Shown one piece after another: positions 44,162 through 52,718 of a stretch of 64,000 nucleotides of DNA (within the stretch, counting starts at the first letter, position 1; each line of letters begins with the position of its first letter). The stretch covers positions 347,984 through 411,983 of the forward strand of contig JAEXRL010000009.1 of assembly GCA_023440825.1 (NCBI GenBank), written 5' to 3'. The position numbers were made by a program, and so were the translations under genes. Under the pieces are notes generated by a model that did no database searches, had not been told where the DNA came from, and saw only the letters and a program-made list of their open reading frames with translations. The DNA comes from Pseudomonadota bacterium. GTDB taxonomy: Bacteria > Pseudomonadota > Gammaproteobacteria > Burkholderiales > Burkholderiaceae_B.

Positions 44162-44641
44162 GTGCTCACATTGGTTGTTTGCTGTTCCTGTTGCTTAAGT
44201 TATTGAAATCAAATGAAAAAAATGAGTAGTGCAATAATTATCCGCGGGCTTATACACAATATTTGTGGATAAGCAGCGTATTTCCTAAGTTATACCCATT
44301 CCTGACTGAGTAAGAACTTTACTTATCTAAAGTTGTAGTTTTTGCGTTCGGCTTTGTTAAGCTATTGATATGTAAGGGTATTGTTAAGGTATGCACGCGC
44401 TTATCCAATACTTATCCCCAAAATACGTGGATAATTGTCATGGCATTCCTTAGTTTTGGCTGTTTATTATCCTTGTTTTTTAAGCTGCTGATTTAATGGG
44501 TGTTTTTCAATCTCTGCCCAGCTTGTTCAAGTAGCTGTCCACAGTAGACGTGGATAAGTGCGCTGTGCATTTTCTATTTGGGTTTCCAGTCCACTAGCGG
44601 CTATGATTTAAGCCTTTCGTCAGTTAATTGGAGTGGAAGGC
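44162..44641. other. 480-base AT-rich non-coding region containing a DnaA-box cluster
   Basis: About 39 % GC by hand count, with no credible gene. Apart from the boxes at 44238-44557 it holds AT-rich stretches at 44203-44240 and 44457-44512 that could serve as unwinding elements. The last 15 bases carry the ribosome-binding site of mscS. Confidence 0.8.
44238..44557. other. Cluster of DnaA boxes: candidate oriC or DnaA-binding locus
   Basis: Two perfect matches to TTATNCACA are at 44250-44258 (+, TTATACACA) and 44264-44272 (-, TTATCCACA). Matches at 8 of 9 are at 44290-44298 (+), 44412-44420 (+), 44426-44434 (-) and 44549-44557 (-). Weaker 7 of 9 sites are at 44238-44246, 44401-44409 and 44535-44543. 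Nine sites on both strands in 320 bases of AT-rich intergenic DNA is the signature of a bacterial replication origin. No dnaA, dnaN, mnmG/gidA, rpmH or parAB is in the window, so a datA-like DnaA sink is the alternative. Confidence 0.65.
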
Positions 44642-45472
44642 ATGGAAAGTGTCAGTCTTTTAGCAGGTGGCCTATCTGCTTTTGAGCAGATCGCGCTCAA
44701 CTTATTGCTATCTCTCGTGATTCTGGTGGTGGGGTGGTGGCTGTCTTCGTTCGCAGGTCGTACTGTTGAGCGTTTGGCCAAGCGTGCACCTCACATCGAT
44801 CCCACCGTCGTTCCCATTGCTCAGTCTGTTGTGGTGTGGGCAATTCGCATATTTGTCGTGATCGCGGTGTTAGCCCGCTTTGGTGTGCAAACAGCCAGTA
44901 TTATTGCCATACTGGGCGCAGCAGGTCTGGCTATTGGTTTGGCCTTGCAGGGCACCTTACAGAATATTGCTGCGGGCATTATGCTGCTCATCTTGCGTCC
45001 TTTACGGGCTGGCGAGTTTGTGTCGGTCGTGGGTAAGGGCGACGGTACAGTGCACGAAGTCGGACTATTTGTGAGTACCTTTGTGCAAGTGGACGGAATT
45101 TACTTTACCTTGCCCAATAGTTTGATCTGGGGAAACCCGATTATTAATTACAGTCGTAATAAAACTCGTCGTCTCGATATAGAGGTGGGGGTGCGATATG
45201 GTGATGATTTGGATCAGGCCATTTCGATACTTAGCCAGTTGCTTAACGCACGTACCGATGTGCTTCAGGATCCGGCACCACAAGTCATGGCGATGGGCTA
45301 CAAAGAGAGTGTGGTCAGTGTGAATATTCGCGCCTGGGCCAATGTTGAAGACTATTGGACATTGCGCTTTGATTTACATAAGGAAGTGTTAAAAGCCTTG
45401 CAAGCTGCTGGCTTTCACACACCTATCCCAGCGCGCCAAGTGTACTCATTGCCTCAGGATAAAGTCGCCTAA
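44642..45472 (+). CDS. mscS: Small-conductance mechanosensitive channel, MscS family
   Basis: A 276-residue inner-membrane channel that opens under tension to release osmolytes. Three hydrophobic segments occupy residues 1-125; the pore-lining third helix reads GAAGLAIGLALQGTLQNIAAG with the Gly/Ala packing pattern. The beta domain (AGEFVSVVGKGDGTV, FVSTFVQVDGIYFTLPNS) and C-terminal alpha/beta domain follow. Length matches E. coli MscS. The ATG at 44642 has GGAG and GGAAGG upstream. Confidence 0.95.
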   Translation: MESVSLLAGGLSAFEQIALNLLLSLVILVVGWWLSSFAGRTVERLAKRAPHIDPTVVPIAQSVVVWAIRIFVVIAVLARFGVQTASIIAILGAAGLAIGLALQGTLQNIAAGIMLLILRPLRAGEFVSVVGKGDGTVHEVGLFVSTFVQVDGIYFTLPNSLIWGNPIINYSRNKTRRLDIEVGVRYGDDLDQAISILSQLLNARTDVLQDPAPQVMAMGYKESVVSVNIRAWANVEDYWTLRFDLHKEVLKALQAAGFHTPIPARQVYSLPQDKVA

Positions 45473-45510
45473 TAGGGCTTGTTCAAGGGCGGTGCCTTCG
45501 TATACGGGAT

Positions 45511-46287
45511 TTAGCTTGCCGCACTGAAGTAAGGCGCCGCACTATCGAGCGTTTGTTGGAGCAAGTTGGCGATGTTTTTTTGTCGCGCTGCATTCATACG
45601 CTCAGTGATCGCAGTGACACTCAGGGCCAGTATTGGGCGGCCCTGAGCGTCACATAAGGCACAGCCCACACCCAGCGCACCTCGCACCGCATAGTTTCCT
45701 ACTACGGAATAGCCACGTATCCGTGTGTTCTCAATGAGCTGGCGCATGTCCCGTTGTGACATGCCACCGTATTGCTCTAGCTGAAAGGCGTTGTGCTGGA
45801 TAATGTCATCGATACTTGCATCATCTAGCTTGGCCAAGTAGGCCATCCCTCCTGACCCCACTCCTAGGGGTTGTCGTTTACCCGCATAGGTCGCCAGTAT
45901 TTGTACTGGATAAGCACCGATTTCCCGCCATAAACTGAGCGACTCGTAGCCTTCGCGTACCACTAAAAACACCGCATCCCCGGTTTGTTCTGCAAGTTCA
46001 TGCATGAGTGGCTGCATGATGCTGATGCGAGAATCCTGGTGTTGAAATGTACTGGCGGCGTCTTGAGTAGCTTTGTAACGCCTTGATTGTGCGTCTCTTT
46101 GTACGAGATTGTGTGCAATCAGGGCGGCAAGCAATCGATACACCGTAGGACGCTGTAACTGGGTTAACTGAGCAATTTCAGTAATGCTAAGACTGTGGCC
46201 TGCTTGCGCTTGCAAGGTTTGCAGCACTAATAAACCGCGCTGCAATGTACGCGGACCGGCCTGGTCAGTGTTTTTTATGGCGTCCAT
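45511..46287 (-). CDS. IclR-family transcriptional regulator
   Basis: A regulator of about 258 residues with an N-terminal winged helix (residues 10-70; LSITEIAQLTQLQRPTVYRLLAAL) and an effector domain (GSGGMAYLAKL; GALGVGCALCDAQGRPILALSVT). It is divergent from the Bug receptor gene at 46403 with a perfect palindrome between them, the standard arrangement for a local regulator of an uptake or degradation system. The ATG at 46285-46287 is chosen over a GTG seven codons upstream. Confidence 0.92.
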   Translation of the reverse strand: MDAIKNTDQAGPRTLQRGLLVLQTLQAQAGHSLSITEIAQLTQLQRPTVYRLLAALIAHNLVQRDAQSRRYKATQDAASTFQHQDSRISIMQPLMHELAEQTGDAVFLVVREGYESLSLWREIGAYPVQILATYAGKRQPLGVGSGGMAYLAKLDDASIDDIIQHNAFQLEQYGGMSQRDMRQLIENTRIRGYSVVGNYAVRGALGVGCALCDAQGRPILALSVTAITERMNAARQKNIANLLQQTLDSAAPYFSAAS

Positions 46288-46351
46288 AGGGTGAACTCTT
46301 GGTTTCACTAAATAAATAATGAGAGTAAGAATAAGGCTAGAGTTCTTATGA

Positions 46352-46368
46352 TGTCCATAAAATGGACA
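46352..46368. promoter_or_regulatory. Perfect palindrome between IclR and Bug genes (probable IclR operator)
   Basis: TGTCCAT-AAA-ATGGACA is a 17-base perfect inverted repeat, 34 bases before the receptor start and 64 bases upstream of the regulator start. It is the only strong symmetry in the divergent region. Confidence 0.6.
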
Positions 46369-46402
46369 GAATTACAAGGTTTATTACGAGGAGAACATAC
46401 TC

Positions 46403-47398
46403 ATGCAGACACACAAAGTAAGCATAATGAAAAAGCTACTAGCAGCAGCAGTGGTAGGTATGGGCGCGGCAAGCTTAAGCAGCGCAGCATACGCTCAGGC
46501 TGATTGGCCACAGCGCCCCATTAAAATGTTGGTGGGCTTTAATGCAGGCGGTACAACAGACGTAGTCGCCCGCGTCGTGGCTCACGAACTGGAAAAATCT
46601 CTGGGTCAGCCAGTGATCGTAGAAAATCGCCCCGGGGCGGGCAGTAATATTGCGTCGGACATGGCCATGCGCGCCAAGCCAGACGGCTACACCTTGTACA
46701 TGGTAGCGGTCACAGCGGCTATTAACCAGACTCTATATAAAAATGTCCGCTTTGACTTGAAAAATGATTTTGCGCCGGTCGCCTTGGCGGTGAAGGTACC
46801 TAATGTGCTGGTTGTTAATCCGGAAGTGCCGGTCAAGTCGGTGCAAGAGCTGGTGGAGCATGCCAAAAAGAACCCGGCCACCTTGAACTTTGCGTCCTCT
46901 GGAAGTGGTACATCCATCCATATGGCAGGGGAACTGTTTAAGCAATTGGCCCAGATCGATGTGCAGCACATTCCTTATAGTGGCAGTGCGCCTGCATTGA
47001 CTGATCTGGTGGGTGGTCAGGTGGATTACGCTTTTGATAATATGCCCTCGGCATGGCCACAGGTAGCGGCTGGAAAATTGCGTGCTTTAGCGGTTACCAC
47101 GGGTGAGCGTTCAGAATCCGCCCCCGATTTGCCTACTATGCAAGAGTCTGGCTTTCCTAGCTTTGAAGTGTCGTCCTGGTTTGGTGTGGTAGCACCTGCG
47201 AACACGAGTGATGAAATTACCGAGCGTCTTAATCAGGCCATGTTAGCGGCTTTGAGCAAGCCTGAGGTGATCAAGCGCTTGAACGATTTGGGTGCTGTGC
47301 CACAGAACACAACACGTGCTCAGTTTGGTCAGTTTTTAGCTGATGAGGTGGATTCTTGGCGTGAGGTGGTCATCGCCTCCGGGGCGCAAGTCGATTAA
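46403..47398 (+). CDS. Bug-family tripartite tricarboxylate transporter substrate-binding protein
   Basis: A 331-residue periplasmic receptor. A signal peptide ending AYAQ is followed by WPQRPIKMLVGFNAGGTTDVVARVV, the Bug carboxylate-binding loop, and later SSGSGTSIHMAGELF and SSWFGVVAPANTSDEI. GAGGAG precedes the ATG by eight to nine bases. No TctA/TctB membrane subunits are nearby, as is common for the expanded Bug family in Alcaligenaceae. The divergent IclR protein probably regulates it. Ligands of this family are mostly organic acids. Confidence 0.94.
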   Translation: MQTHKVSIMKKLLAAAVVGMGAASLSSAAYAQADWPQRPIKMLVGFNAGGTTDVVARVVAHELEKSLGQPVIVENRPGAGSNIASDMAMRAKPDGYTLYMVAVTAAINQTLYKNVRFDLKNDFAPVALAVKVPNVLVVNPEVPVKSVQELVEHAKKNPATLNFASSGSGTSIHMAGELFKQLAQIDVQHIPYSGSAPALTDLVGGQVDYAFDNMPSAWPQVAAGKLRALAVTTGERSESAPDLPTMQESGFPSFEVSSWFGVVAPANTSDEITERLNQAMLAALSKPEVIKRLNDLGAVPQNTTRAQFGQFLADEVDSWREVVIASGAQVD

Positions 47399-47412
47399 GA
47401 CACTGCGCTGAT

Positions 47413-47459
47413 AAACAAGGGGGGATAGCGAGCCAGAAGCACGCTATCCCCCCTTGTTT
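47413..47459. terminator. Bidirectional terminator between Bug gene and cysE
   Basis: AAACAAGGGGGGATAGCG pairs perfectly with CGCTATCCCCCCTTGTTT over 18 bases around an 11-base loop. It lies between two converging genes. Confidence 0.88.
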
Positions 47460-47470
47460 GGCGACCATAC

Positions 47471-48361
47471 TTATTCCATCATTTTGTTCAAGCGCTCTAC
47501 ATCCAGTGGCGTTTGACCATTTTCCACACGTTGACCTAAGTCCTCTAGCGCATTGCACAGCTTGTGTATACGCGCATCCTGTTTCGCAGTATGGGCAATT
47601 AACTCATTGATCACAGTGATCAAGGGGTCGTCCGCTTGTGCGCACACAGCGTAGGCTTCAAAACCTTCCTGGGCCTCAGGGCGCTTGGCGGCGTGGGAGT
47701 TTCCCAGCGCTGACTGGCGTAAGAGCGCTTGCAGTGGCTCGGCAGACAGTGCTTGCGGACTGCATGGGGTAGAGCCGGGCTGGGCTGGACCCGTGCTTTC
47801 AGGTGAGGCAGTGAGCTGTTCTGCCTCGTTAGTAGACGAATTTTGTCCTTTGATCAGGACACGAGCAGGATTACCCACTGCAGTAGCATGGGCGGGCACC
47901 GGTTTTACCACCACGGCATTAGAGCCTATGCGTGCATTTTGTCCTACCGTGAATCCACCCAGAATTTGAGCGCCTGCGCCCACCACCACACCTGTTTCCA
48001 AGGTGGGGTGACGTTTTTCACCCTTGTATAAGCTGGTGCCACCTAATGTTACGCCTTGATAAATCGTACAGTCGTCACCAATGATGGCGGTTTCGCCGAT
48101 GACAATGCCAAAGCCGTGATCAAAAAATACTCGTCGGCCAATACGGGCACCAGGGTGTATCTCTATGCCGGTTAGCAGTCGGCCCATATGCGAGCTGAAT
48201 CTAGCCATCCAGTACAGGCGGCGGTTCCACAGGGCATGGGCGAAACGGTGAATCAACAGAGCGTGTAAGCCTGGGTAACAGGTAATTACCTCTAGGCGAC
48301 TGCGGGCAGCAGGATCGCGCTCTAGGATGCAATGTATGTCTTCACGTAGTTGTTTGAACAT
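47471..48361 (-). CDS. cysE: Serine O-acetyltransferase
   Basis: A 296-residue enzyme that makes O-acetylserine for cysteine synthesis. The ATG at 48359-48361 begins MFKQLREDIHCILERDPAARS, the usual N-terminus of the short (EpsC-like) form. The left-handed beta-helix of hexapeptide repeats includes IEIHPGARIGRRVFFDHG, VIGETAIIGDDCTIYQGV and the KRHP segment. Residues from about 180 to the end form a Gln/Ser/Pro/Ala-rich extension followed by a helical tail, absent from the minimal enzyme. It lies 29 bases downstream of trmJ. Confidence 0.92.
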   Translation of the reverse strand: MFKQLREDIHCILERDPAARSRLEVITCYPGLHALLIHRFAHALWNRRLYWMARFSSHMGRLLTGIEIHPGARIGRRVFFDHGFGIVIGETAIIGDDCTIYQGVTLGGTSLYKGEKRHPTLETGVVVGAGAQILGGFTVGQNARIGSNAVVVKPVPAHATAVGNPARVLIKGQNSSTNEAEQLTASPESTGPAQPGSTPCSPQALSAEPLQALLRQSALGNSHAAKRPEAQEGFEAYAVCAQADDPLITVINELIAHTAKQDARIHKLCNALEDLGQRVENGQTPLDVERLNKMME

Positions 48362-48390
48362 GTTGTAGCGCTTTGTTTTGATATATATAC

Positions 48391-49245
48391 TTATTCTGAC
48401 ACGTTTTTTTGTGCACGCTCCGTATCCCCTTTGGGTTCGGGAATGTAATGGCCGGCGGTGCGGGCTGTTTTTACCATAGCAGTGCATAAACCTCGCAGCA
48501 TATCGACTTCGTCCTGCGTAAGCTGATTACGGCTAAACATGTGTCGCATACGGGGCACCAGTTTTTTCGGATGCTGTGGATCCAGGAACTTCACACTTTC
48601 AATCGCCTGCTCCCAGTGCTCCAGAAACGCCTGTATTTTTGCATTGCTGGCCAGTTGTTTGCCAGGATCTGCCTTGCCATCGGTATGGGGAATGAGCTCG
48701 GCGCCAGTTTGCTTGAGCAGGGCATAACGCATTTCCCAGGCGGCCAGTTGCAGTGCCTGCGCAACATTCAGGGAACTGTAGTCCGGGTTTGCGGGGATAT
48801 GACAAAGATATTGGCACTGCCCTATATGTTCATTTGCTAGCCCAACGCGCTCTGTACCCAATACAATAGCGACCTGGCCATGATGTTGATCTAAGTGTTG
48901 ACGGCTCAGTTCGGCGGTTTGGCGTATGTCCAATGGGGGCGGCCCTAAGTAGCGTGGCCGTGCCGTCAAGGCGAAAGCTAAGGTAACAGGTTCCAGAGCC
49001 TGTGCTAAAGAGGGTACGATACGAGCTTGGGCTAGAATGTCGGTAGCACCGCTGGCCAAAGAAACGGCTTCAGGCTGTTGCAGGACGTCTGGGTCTTTGG
49101 GGTCAACAAGGCAAAGTTGTGTAAAACCCATGGTTTTAATAGCACGTGCTGCTGCCCCCACGTTTCCAGGGTGGCTAGGTTGCACCATAATGAAGCGTAC
49201 CGAGGCAAAATTTTCATTAAATGCCGTTGCTTGTGTCTGAGTCAT
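48391..49245 (-). CDS. trmJ: tRNA (cytidine/uridine-2'-O-) methyltransferase TrmJ
   Basis: A 284-residue SPOUT-fold enzyme that methylates the ribose at position 32 of tRNAs. Family motifs are FIMVQPSHPGNVGAAARAIKTMG near residue 20, LGTERVGLANEH, and the knot region IPANPDYSSLNVAQALQL. It heads an operon with cysE and is divergent from suhB, as in related betaproteobacteria. Confidence 0.95.
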   Translation of the reverse strand: MTQTQATAFNENFASVRFIMVQPSHPGNVGAAARAIKTMGFTQLCLVDPKDPDVLQQPEAVSLASGATDILAQARIVPSLAQALEPVTLAFALTARPRYLGPPPLDIRQTAELSRQHLDQHHGQVAIVLGTERVGLANEHIGQCQYLCHIPANPDYSSLNVAQALQLAAWEMRYALLKQTGAELIPHTDGKADPGKQLASNAKIQAFLEHWEQAIESVKFLDPQHPKKLVPRMRHMFSRNQLTQDEVDMLRGLCTAMVKTARTAGHYIPEPKGDTERAQKNVSE

Positions 49246-49349
49246 TTAAAATAGCTGGTTTGAATAAATATTTGTGTTAACAAGCTGCACCGTCTTGTAG
49301 TGTGGTCTTGTTGAATACAGATCGATTGATTGTTAAAAAACGGAATCTT

Positions 49350-50141
49350 ATGCACCCGATGCTCAATACCGCCATCAAGGCGGCTCGCCGTGCTGGCAAT
49401 ATTATTACTCGCGCCAGCCTTGAACTGGAACGTTTGTCTGTGGCACGTAAGGGCCCTAAAGATTATGTCACGGAAGTGGATCGTGCTGTAGAAGAAGCGA
49501 TTATTGAGGTGCTGGCCGAGGCCTATCCTGACCATGGTTTTATCGGTGAGGAAGGCGGTGTGCGGCCTCCACTGGAAGGCAAAGAGGGCGAGGAGCCTGA
49601 GTACCAGTGGGTGATCGATCCTCTGGATGGCACAACCAACTTTATTCATGGCTTCCCCTTTTACGCAGTGTCTATTGCGTTGATGCATAAAGGGCAAACC
49701 CAGCATGCGGTTATATTTGATACTAACCGCAACGAGCTTTTTTCTGCGAGTCGGGGTGCGGGGGCCTTTTTGAATGACCGACGTATTCGTGTGTCGGGCT
49801 TAACCCGTTATCACGACGCCCTTATTGGTGCGCATGTAGCCGAGTCCGGTTACGGCCCGCAGCGTAGCTCCCCTTTTTCGGCGATGTTGTCCGAATGTGC
49901 GGCAGTGCGTCGCGTTGGCGCAACAGTGCTTGATCTTGCCTACGTGGCGGCCGGCCGAATAGATGGCTTTTGCGCTGTAGGCTTAAAGCCTTGGGATTTG
50001 GCGGCTGGAGTACTCCTCATTACCGAGGCCGGTGGTTTGGTTTCTGATTTCGAAGGTGAGCAAACCTGGAAAGACTCAGGCAATATTTTGGCCGCCACGC
50101 CTAAGATTTTTCCGCACATGCTCGCTTACTTGCAAGACTAA
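49350..50141 (+). CDS. suhB: Inositol-1-monophosphatase (SuhB-like)
   Basis: A 263-residue Mg2+-dependent phosphatase. Metal-binding motifs are GEEGG (Glu67-Glu68) and WVIDPLDGTTNF with Asp90 and Asp93, plus the C-terminal GLKPWDLAAGVLLITEAGG. In E. coli, SuhB also joins the ribosomal antitermination complex. The ATG at 49350 gives the normal N-terminus MHPMLNTAIKAARRAG; an upstream TTG or GTG would add 16 residues. Confidence 0.94.
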   Translation: MHPMLNTAIKAARRAGNIITRASLELERLSVARKGPKDYVTEVDRAVEEAIIEVLAEAYPDHGFIGEEGGVRPPLEGKEGEEPEYQWVIDPLDGTTNFIHGFPFYAVSIALMHKGQTQHAVIFDTNRNELFSASRGAGAFLNDRRIRVSGLTRYHDALIGAHVAESGYGPQRSSPFSAMLSECAAVRRVGATVLDLAYVAAGRIDGFCAVGLKPWDLAAGVLLITEAGGLVSDFEGEQTWKDSGNILAATPKIFPHMLAYLQD

Positions 50142-50199
50142 TTAATACACGGCTGTAGTTGGGCTGCTGCCAGGGCATAGTGATGGCTTAGGGAAGGGT

Positions 50200-51786
50200 A
50201 TGGAGTATTTTCTCGATCCAACTGTTTGGGCAGGTTTACTGACCTTGATAGTTCTTGAGATAGTGTTGGGCATCGATAATCTGGTGTTCATCGCTATTCT
50301 CGTTGACAAGTTGGCTCCTGAGCATCGAGATCGTGCGCGCATCGTAGGGCTTAGTTTAGCCCTGCTCATGCGTTTGGGCTTGCTGACCCTCATGTCCTAT
50401 TTGATTCAGCTAACCAGCCCTTTATTTAGTCTCTTACACCATAGCTTTTCCGCTCGCGATCTGATCCTGATCGTAGGCGGCTTCTTTCTTTTGCTTAAAG
50501 GCACCTTGGAGCTACATGAAAGATTGGAAGCTTCTGCAGTGCTTAGCACCCCGGTACGTGCTTATGCTAGTTTTTGGGTCATTGTGGCGCAGATCGTTGT
50601 ACTAGACGCCGTGTTTTCTATTGATTCTGTGGTGACAGCGGTCGGCATGGTGCAACATTTGCCTGTCATGATGGCTGCCGTGATTATCGCCATCTCTGTC
50701 ATGTTGTTGGCCTCCAAGCCGCTTACTGAGTTTGTGAACAGTCGCCCCAGTGTGGTGATCCTGTGCCTCTGTTTTTTACTCATGATAGGTTTTTCACTGG
50801 TCGTCGAGGGCTTTGGCTTTGATGTGCCCAAGGGGTATTTATACAGTGCCATTGCTTTTTCTATTCTCATTGAAAGCATTAATCAACTGGCGCGGCATAA
50901 GATACTGCTTGCTCAATCCAGACGCCCCATGCGTGAACGTACCGCCGAAACAGTACTGCGTATGCTGGGCAAGTACTCGCCCGAAGAGCCCCAGCCAGTA
51001 GCAGGTGTAGCCCAGGCAGAGCTGCCGCAGGCCATATTCCGAGATGAAGAGCGCAACATGGTCAGTGGCGTATTAACGCTTTCCGAGCGTAATATCCACT
51101 CAATTATGACCCCTAGAAATGACATGGCCTGGCTCAACATTGAAGACGATCCCCAGGCTCAGTTGTCATATATTTTTACCATTACGCATAGTATGCTGCC
51201 CGTGTGTCGCGGTACGCTCGATAACGTTGTGGGCCTAGGAAAAACCAAGGAACTGCTCGCTAGTCTAATGACGCACGGCAAGGTGGATATTAGCCAACTG
51301 CGTGAACCCGTGTATGTGCACGAGTCCATCGGAGTGCTGCAACTGTTAAGTGTGATTAAGCAGTCGCGTGGTCAGATGGTACTGGTTACCGACGAGTTCG
51401 GTACGCTTGAGGGGCTGGTGACACCTTTGGATATTTTCGAGGCCATAGCGGGTGACTTTCCCGACGACGGTGAAATGCCCGATATCCGCCGCATAGGCCC
51501 AAACACATGGCAATTGGATGGAGCTACCGATTTGCACCACCTGGAGCAACTACTGAATGTAGACGATCTGGTGGATGATAATGCGGAGTACTCAACCATA
51601 GCTGGCTATTTATTGGAACGCTTTGGGCAGTTGCCTAAGGCAGGTGATCGCTGTGATTTTGAGTGGGGCAGTAGCGTTTATACCTTTACTGTGCTTGAAA
51701 TCGTCGCCCGTCGCATCGCTATGGTGTTGTTGGAACGCCGCGATGCTGAGTGGGTAAACCAGCCCATTACTGACACCACTGATTAA
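50200..51786 (+). CDS. TerC-family membrane protein with CBS pair and CorC/HlyC domain (YoaE/YegH-like)
   Basis: A 528-residue inner-membrane protein. Residues 1-235 form a seven-segment TerC domain with conserved acidic sites in VLEIVLGIDNLVFIAIL and VLDAVFSIDSVVTAVGM. Residues 290-410 are two CBS motifs (MTPRNDMAWLNIEDD; LVTDEFGTLEGLVTPLDIFEAI) and the end is a CorC_HlyC transporter-associated domain. TerC relatives export Mn2+ or other metals; the role here is inferred. AGGGAAGGGT lies just upstream of the ATG. Confidence 0.93.
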   Translation: MEYFLDPTVWAGLLTLIVLEIVLGIDNLVFIAILVDKLAPEHRDRARIVGLSLALLMRLGLLTLMSYLIQLTSPLFSLLHHSFSARDLILIVGGFFLLLKGTLELHERLEASAVLSTPVRAYASFWVIVAQIVVLDAVFSIDSVVTAVGMVQHLPVMMAAVIIAISVMLLASKPLTEFVNSRPSVVILCLCFLLMIGFSLVVEGFGFDVPKGYLYSAIAFSILIESINQLARHKILLAQSRRPMRERTAETVLRMLGKYSPEEPQPVAGVAQAELPQAIFRDEERNMVSGVLTLSERNIHSIMTPRNDMAWLNIEDDPQAQLSYIFTITHSMLPVCRGTLDNVVGLGKTKELLASLMTHGKVDISQLREPVYVHESIGVLQLLSVIKQSRGQMVLVTDEFGTLEGLVTPLDIFEAIAGDFPDDGEMPDIRRIGPNTWQLDGATDLHHLEQLLNVDDLVDDNAEYSTIAGYLLERFGQLPKAGDRCDFEWGSSVYTFTVLEIVARRIAMVLLERRDAEWVNQPITDTTD

Positions 51787-51806
51787 CTTAACGAGAGTTT
51801 GTTTTC

Positions 51807-52667
51807 ATGACTGAGCACGCGCTGTATATGTTGAAGGCTTTGATCCTGGGCGTAATTGAAGGGTTTACCGAATTTATTCCGGTATCCAGTACAGCCCACT
51901 TATTGTTAATCGGTGACTGGATTAACTTTACTTCCGATGACAACAAGGTGTTTGAGGTCGTTATACAGTTTGGTTCTATTCTGGCAGTTATCTGGATTTT
52001 TCGTCAGCGTATTTGGCAGTTGCTATCGGGCATGTATAAACGCGAGCGTAGCGAGCTGATGTTCGCTCGAAATTTGCTTATTGCATTCATGCCTGCTGCG
52101 GTGATCGGTGCCCTAACCATTCAGTACATCAAAGCTCTATTTGCCAACCCCATGGTATTTGTGGTGATGCTAATAGGAGGTGGTTTCATCATGCTTTGGG
52201 TAGAGCGCAAGCCGCAGTATTCCAAGGCTACTGAAAACGATGGCAACAACACGGTTGTACAGCAATCAGCAACGGCCTTCACACTGGAAGAAATTACCTG
52301 GAAGCAGGCATTAATTGTAGGTTTTGCTCAATGCGTGGCCATGGTGCCCGGGACGTCGCGCTCAGGTGCCACGATTGTGGGCGGTATGCTCTCGGGCATT
52401 CAACGAAAAACTGCCACAGAATTTTCCTTTTTTCTGGCCATGCCCACGATGCTGGCAGCCACGGTCTACGACTTGTACCGTAATGGGGGGGCCTTGAGCA
52501 GTGCCGAAACTTCGGCCATCGTAGTGGGCTTTGTCGCTGCCTTTTTCAGTGCGCTGGTGCTGGTAAGAGCAGTGCTGCACTTTGTGGCTCGCCATACATA
52601 CCGGCCTTTTGCTTGGTATCGTATTGCTTTGGGGTGCTGCGTGTTTATCTGGCTAATCAGCCGTTAA
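51807..52667 (+). CDS. uppP: Undecaprenyl-diphosphatase (BacA)
   Basis: A 286-residue inner-membrane enzyme that recycles undecaprenyl diphosphate for cell-wall and surface-polymer synthesis and confers bacitracin tolerance. Both catalytic motifs are present: EGFTEFIPVSSTAHL (residues 18-31) and PGTSRSGATIVGG at about 179. Several hydrophobic segments complete the fold. It follows the TerC-family gene by 20 bases and ends at a strong terminator. Confidence 0.97.
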   Translation: MTEHALYMLKALILGVIEGFTEFIPVSSTAHLLLIGDWINFTSDDNKVFEVVIQFGSILAVIWIFRQRIWQLLSGMYKRERSELMFARNLLIAFMPAAVIGALTIQYIKALFANPMVFVVMLIGGGFIMLWVERKPQYSKATENDGNNTVVQQSATAFTLEEITWKQALIVGFAQCVAMVPGTSRSGATIVGGMLSGIQRKTATEFSFFLAMPTMLAATVYDLYRNGGALSSAETSAIVVGFVAAFFSALVLVRAVLHFVARHTYRPFAWYRIALGCCVFIWLISR

Positions 52668-52685
52668 TCACTCTTAGCCTGATCG

Positions 52686-52712
52686 ACCCCGCTCCATAGC
52701 GGGGTTTTTTTT
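52686..52712. terminator. Intrinsic terminator after uppP
   Basis: ACCCCGCT-CCAT-AGCGGGGT with eight T after it on the plus strand. It separates uppP from the converging lpxH gene. Confidence 0.9.
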
Positions 52713-52718
52713 AATTAT

